DNA from: JAMLHN01 sp035708745
Lineage (GTDB): Bacteria; Chloroflexota; Chloroflexia; Thermomicrobiales; UBA6265
Assembly: GCA_035708745.1 (NCBI GenBank)
Contig: DASTFJ010000104.1
Coordinates: forward strand, 1 to 7,113
Length of the DNA: 7,113 nucleotides
Direction of reading: 5' to 3'
The notes below the pieces were generated by a model. The model saw only the letters and a list, made by a program, of their open reading frames with translations, was not told the DNA's origin and searched no databases. Made by a program: the position numbers and the translations under genes. Each line of letters starts with the position of its first letter. Positions within the stretch are counted from its first letter, which is position 1. This document shows, one piece after another, positions 4,808 to 7,113 of the stretch.

Positions 4808-5826
4808 TCGATCGTATCAAGCGGCTTTTTCGGCCTTCGACCAAGCAAACAAATCCGCTCCCGCCGAGCTCACCTGGCCCCACCAGCACCGAACCCCTTC
4901 CGGACGCCGATGCCAAGCAGGACCAGATCCTCCCCGTCCGTCCCAAGGTCCTCATGATCGTCATCGATCCACCCGTTCCCTCCGAGGGCAACAAGCGCCT
5001 GACCGACCTCTTCAAATGGCACGATCCAGACGAGCTCGCCCGGGGCTATATCGACGACCTGAAAAAAGTCAGCGGCGGCTATCTGAACTACGAGATCGTC
5101 GAGCGCATCGACGCCGATCTCTTCCCACCCAAAACCGACGGTTTCGCCTACACCCCGGATGACTATGTCGAAGTCATGCGCGGCAAGCGCAAAGCCCACG
5201 ACCCCGATTATCTCGACTACCACGCCCGCATCGAGCAATTCGACCTGCAAAACCGCTTCACCAATGGCGAGTTCGACGAAGTCTGGTTCTTCTCATTCCC
5301 CTACGCCGGCGAATACGAATCGATCATGGGCGGGCCCGACGCCTTCTGGTGCAACGCCCCCGCCATCAAGAACACCGACCGCTTCGAGCGGCGCTTCGTC
5401 ATGATGGGTTTCAACATGGAGCGCGGCGTCGACTGCATGCTGGAAAACTTCGGTCACCGCACCGAATCGATCATGACGGAACTGTACAAGCGCCGGGGCA
5501 AGAAACAGGACATGTGGAAACTCTTCACCCAATACGAAAAGCAAAACCCTGGCGACGCCCAATGCGGCTGGATGCACTACGCACCTAACAGCGTCAAGGA
5601 CTACGATTGGGGCAACAAAACCCCGGTCACCAGCTATTGCGACGACTGGTACACCTACCCCGAACTCCCCCACCAGGGCAAAACCATGACCACCAGCGAC
5701 TGGGGCGGCGGCGACATGCGCGCCCACCACCTCTGGTGGTTCTCCCACCTCCCTCATTTCACCGGCGAAACCGACGGCATCAGCAACAACTGGTGGGAGT
5801 ACGCCGTCGATCCGAACAAGGTGTAG
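4804..5826 (+). CDS. Protein of unknown function, 340 residues, third gene of the Phd/PIN operon
   Basis: Not assigned to a named family. Residues 1-45 are Pro/Ser/Thr/Lys-rich (MIDRIKRLFRPSTKQTNPLP...) and look like a flexible linker, with no signal peptide or membrane helix. The folded part starts at PKVLMIVIDPPVP (47-59), a hydrophobic strand ending in Asp. It continues with GYIDDLKKVSGGYLNYEIVE (81-100), DEVWFFSFPYAGEYESIMGGPDAFWCNAP (158-186), RRFVMMGFNMERGVDCMLENFGHRTESIM (196-224) and an aromatic C-terminus (DWGGGDMRAHHLWWFSHLPHF; NNWWEYAVDPN near 329-338). The last three recall, from memory only, uncharacterised bacterial proteins carrying 'GFN.ERGVGEML...GHR' and 'WW.YV.DPN' signatures, sometimes beside carbohydrate-binding or fibronectin domains. 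Clustered His, Asp, Glu and Trp suggest an enzyme or sugar binder; this is speculation. Coding is strong: C-biased third positions throughout and a clear ribosome-binding site. Confidence 0.85.
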   Translation: MIDRIKRLFRPSTKQTNPLPPSSPGPTSTEPLPDADAKQDQILPVRPKVLMIVIDPPVPSEGNKRLTDLFKWHDPDELARGYIDDLKKVSGGYLNYEIVERIDADLFPPKTDGFAYTPDDYVEVMRGKRKAHDPDYLDYHARIEQFDLQNRFTNGEFDEVWFFSFPYAGEYESIMGGPDAFWCNAPAIKNTDRFERRFVMMGFNMERGVDCMLENFGHRTESIMTELYKRRGKKQDMWKLFTQYEKQNPGDAQCGWMHYAPNSVKDYDWGNKTPVTSYCDDWYTYPELPHQGKTMTTSDWGGGDMRAHHLWWFSHLPHFTGETDGISNNWWEYAVDPNKV

Positions 5827-5957
5827 CGCCACACACAATTTCGACCGGTCGGTCACCCCGAAGCGGTCACGGTGGCCGGCCCTGGCATCGACTGCCTCAT
5901 TCGCTCGGTCCCCGGTCTTCGGCCCCCAGAAGAAATGAGAGGACGTTCGCGTCATGC

Positions 5958-6000
5958 CGGGCTGCAACGGCGTCGCAGTCCGCGGGGCCACTGTCCCCCG
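5958..6000. repeat. Two adjacent hairpins, possible REP-like intergenic element
   Basis: Hairpin 1 pairs CGGGCTGC (5958-5965) with GCAGTCCG (5975-5982), one G-U pair, 9-nt loop. Hairpin 2 pairs CGGGG (5983-5987) with CCCCG (5996-6000), 8-nt loop. The head-to-tail arrangement and the preceding CGTCATGC are reminiscent of REP-type palindromes, but only one copy is visible in the window. Confidence 0.3.
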
Positions 6001-6139
6001 ACGGTCTGCCGCTCGAACACGCTCTGATCGCAAGGGAGAACGGGGCAGAGGATTCGATCCAGGCGGGACGTCCCTGCTCGCTTCAATGAGCAGCGGATTC
6101 ATCTGTTTGCTATCCTGCAAGTATCCAAGAGAAACCTGA

Positions 6140-6153
6140 GGACTCGGGAGTCC
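6140..6153. promoter_or_regulatory. Near-palindrome in the leader of the Cys-rich gene
   Basis: GGACTC-GG-GAGTCC, a perfect 6-bp inverted repeat around a 2-nt centre, 40 nt before the ATG at 6194. It could be a regulator site or part of a 5' leader; as RNA it would fold as a 5-bp stem with a CGGG loop. No direct evidence for either. Confidence 0.3.
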
Positions 6154-6180
6154 CCACGCCACTATGCCGCCAGCTTCTAT

Positions 6181-6185
6181 GGAGG
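6181..6185 (+). promoter_or_regulatory. Shine-Dalgarno GGAGG for the Cys-rich protein
   Basis: GGAGG with an 8-nt spacer before the ATG at 6194 supports this start; the encoded N-terminus then carries the RRR export motif at residues 19-21. Confidence 0.65.
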
Positions 6186-6193
6186 TTCCTCAT

Positions 6194-7113
6194 ATGGACG
6201 ATCGTTGGTTCGATGCCGTCGCGCGCTCAATGGCATCCGGTAGCAATCGGCGGCGGGTCCTGGGCGGATTGCTCGGCTTGGGGGGCGCAGTCGCCACCGG
6301 CGTGACGGTTTCGGATAGTGAGGCTGCTCGCCGTCCAACCCCTACCCCGAAACCGGTCACTTGTCCTGGCATTCAAACCTGGGACGGATTCGCCTGTGTC
6401 TGCCCGAATGGTGCCGGCAACTGCGGATCGGACTGCTGTCCGGCCGATGCGCAGTGCTGTGATAGCGCTTGCTGCTTCGGCATCTGTTACGGCGAAGAAC
6501 TCTGCTGCCCCCTGGAAAACTGGTGCGACTCCAGCGGAACGTGCTGCTCGGCGGGCACCGTCTGCTGCGGCGCCGCCGGTTGTGTCCCAGGCGAAGCGTG
6601 TTGTGCTGGCATTCCCTTCGATGCCAGCACCCACTTCTGCTGCGGAGACACGATCGTCGCGGGCGCGTGCTGCGAACTGGGCGGCTGCGCGGAAGGCGTC
6701 ACCTGCTGTGCCGGAGCCTGCGTCGATCTGCGTGTGACCGGCAATTGCTGTGACAGCTCTCACTGCAACACCGGCGACCTGTGTCGCCCCGAGGTTTGCG
6801 AGAACAGCGTCTGCGTGGCTGGCGCATCGATCGAGTGCCCGGCGCCGGTCGACCAGTGCCGCCTCGGAGGATCGTGCGACCCGGCCACCGGCGAATGCAT
6901 CGTCGCGTACGCCCCGTACGGCACGCCGTGTTCCGATGGAAATCCGTCCTGCATCGGTGGCGCCTGCTGCACCATCGGCCACGAACCGATCAATGGCGGC
7001 TGCTTCGAGACAAATGAGTTGTCGGATTTCGCCTGCAATGACGGATGCCAGGGACTCTATTCCAATGTGGAAGGGAGCACCCAAACGTGGGGCATCTGCG
7101 CGACGACCAATCA
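6194..7113 (+). CDS. Exported cysteine-rich protein with Tat-like signal (3' partial)
   Basis: The frame is open from the ATG at 6194 to the window end (306 complete codons, no stop), so the C-terminus is missing. The N-terminus MDDRWFDAVARSMASGSNRRR, then VLGGLLGLGGAVATGVTVS and SEA, is a twin-arginine-type signal: RRR at 19-21, a Gly/Ala-rich mildly hydrophobic stretch, and a likely cut near SEA-A. A Pro/Thr linker (RRPTPTPKP) follows, then about 270 residues with roughly 47 cysteines, including twelve Cys-Cys pairs (for example SDCCP, AQCCD, SACCF, GTCCS, TVCCG, GACCE, GNCCD). The CC pairs dominate up to about residue 190; single cysteines with Cys-rich EGF- or granulin-like spacing (CRPEVCENSVC, CRLGGSCDPATGEC) follow. 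The pattern suggests many small disulfide-bonded or metal-binding modules outside the membrane. The RRR...LGG...A signal plus Cys-rich body is a style I associate with Thermomicrobiales proteins. Function unknown; surface or secreted structural protein is a guess. Confidence 0.85.
   Translation, partial: MDDRWFDAVARSMASGSNRRRVLGGLLGLGGAVATGVTVSDSEAARRPTPTPKPVTCPGIQTWDGFACVCPNGAGNCGSDCCPADAQCCDSACCFGICYGEELCCPLENWCDSSGTCCSAGTVCCGAAGCVPGEACCAGIPFDASTHFCCGDTIVAGACCELGGCAEGVTCCAGACVDLRVTGNCCDSSHCNTGDLCRPEVCENSVCVAGASIECPAPVDQCRLGGSCDPATGECIVAYAPYGTPCSDGNPSCIGGACCTIGHEPINGGCFETNELSDFACNDGCQGLYSNVEGSTQTWGICATTN

Larger units (their letters stand above)
5827..6193. other. Intergenic region of 367 nt without a convincing gene; contains small inverted repeats
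   Basis: Short open frames here on both strands lack start signals and recognisable motifs. Structures visible: GACCGGTC palindrome (5843-5850); GGCCGGCC (5874-5881); two adjacent hairpins at 5958-6000; a 14-nt near-palindrome at 6140-6153. No T-tract follows any of these, so I call no intrinsic terminator. No convincing -35/-10 pair for the downstream gene was found, although the promoter of the Cys-rich gene must lie here or further upstream. Confidence 0.55.

Noticed and set aside
5843..5881. Palindromes GACCGGTC and GGCCGGCC after the 340-residue gene as a possible terminator
   Set aside because: Loops are too small for an RNA hairpin and no T-tract follows; short GC palindromes are common by chance in GC-rich DNA.
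5293..6162. Minus-strand open frame (289 codons) across the intergenic gap and the 340-residue gene
   Set aside because: Most of it is antisense to a well-supported gene; the Ala/Val/Gly-rich translation has no recognisable domain and no good ribosome-binding site.
6227..7084. Long minus-strand open frame (285 codons) opposite the Cys-rich gene
   Set aside because: Ala/Arg/Gly-rich low-complexity translation with no motif; it arises from the complement of the Cys/Gly/Ala codons of the plus-strand gene, which has a ribosome-binding site and an export signal.

Overview
The window is GC-rich (by eye about 60% or more) bacterial DNA with short intergenic gaps. The mix of genes resembles Chloroflexota of the Thermomicrobiales type: a STAND ATPase regulator of the 'LuxR/AfsR' kind, PIN-domain toxin-antitoxin pairs, and an RR-signal, cysteine-rich exported protein whose N-terminus runs MDDRWFDAVARSMAS...RRRVLGGLLG. 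This assignment is inference from protein style; no rRNA or other marker gene is present.

Layout. (1) 1-2007, plus strand: the 3' part of a large NTPase/TPR regulator, cut by the window edge just before its Walker A motif. (2) 2016-2913, minus strand: a VapBC-type locus that has been rearranged. It holds an intact ribbon-helix-helix antitoxin (vapB-1), a fragment of its lost PIN toxin, a second intact antitoxin (vapB-2) and one complete VapC toxin. (3) 2950-3936, minus strand: a PLP-dependent threonine/serine dehydratase-like enzyme, 36 nt upstream of vapB-1 and in the same direction, so the four could share a transcript. (4) 4075-5826, plus strand, divergent from the dehydratase: a Phd/YefM-type antitoxin, an overlapping PIN-family toxin (COG1569-like) and, joined by an ATGA overlap with its own strong Shine-Dalgarno, a 340-residue protein I cannot assign. 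(5) 5827-6193: 367 nt without a convincing gene, carrying small inverted repeats. (6) 6194 to the window end, plus strand: an RR-signal, extremely cysteine-rich protein (about 47 Cys in 306 residues), cut at its 3' end.

How the parts fit. Two unrelated type II toxin-antitoxin modules, one RHH/PIN and one Phd/PIN, flank a single metabolic gene on opposite strands. The VapBC side shows a partly erased tandem duplication: the 60 bases at the vapB-2/vapC junction recur 263 bp upstream, at the end of vapB-1, and the second copy stops four codons into the conserved DTSA start of the toxin. The most distinctive items are this toxin remnant, the third gene attached to the Phd/PIN pair, and the Cys-rich exported protein. 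No CRISPR array, tRNA, rRNA or transposase was seen.
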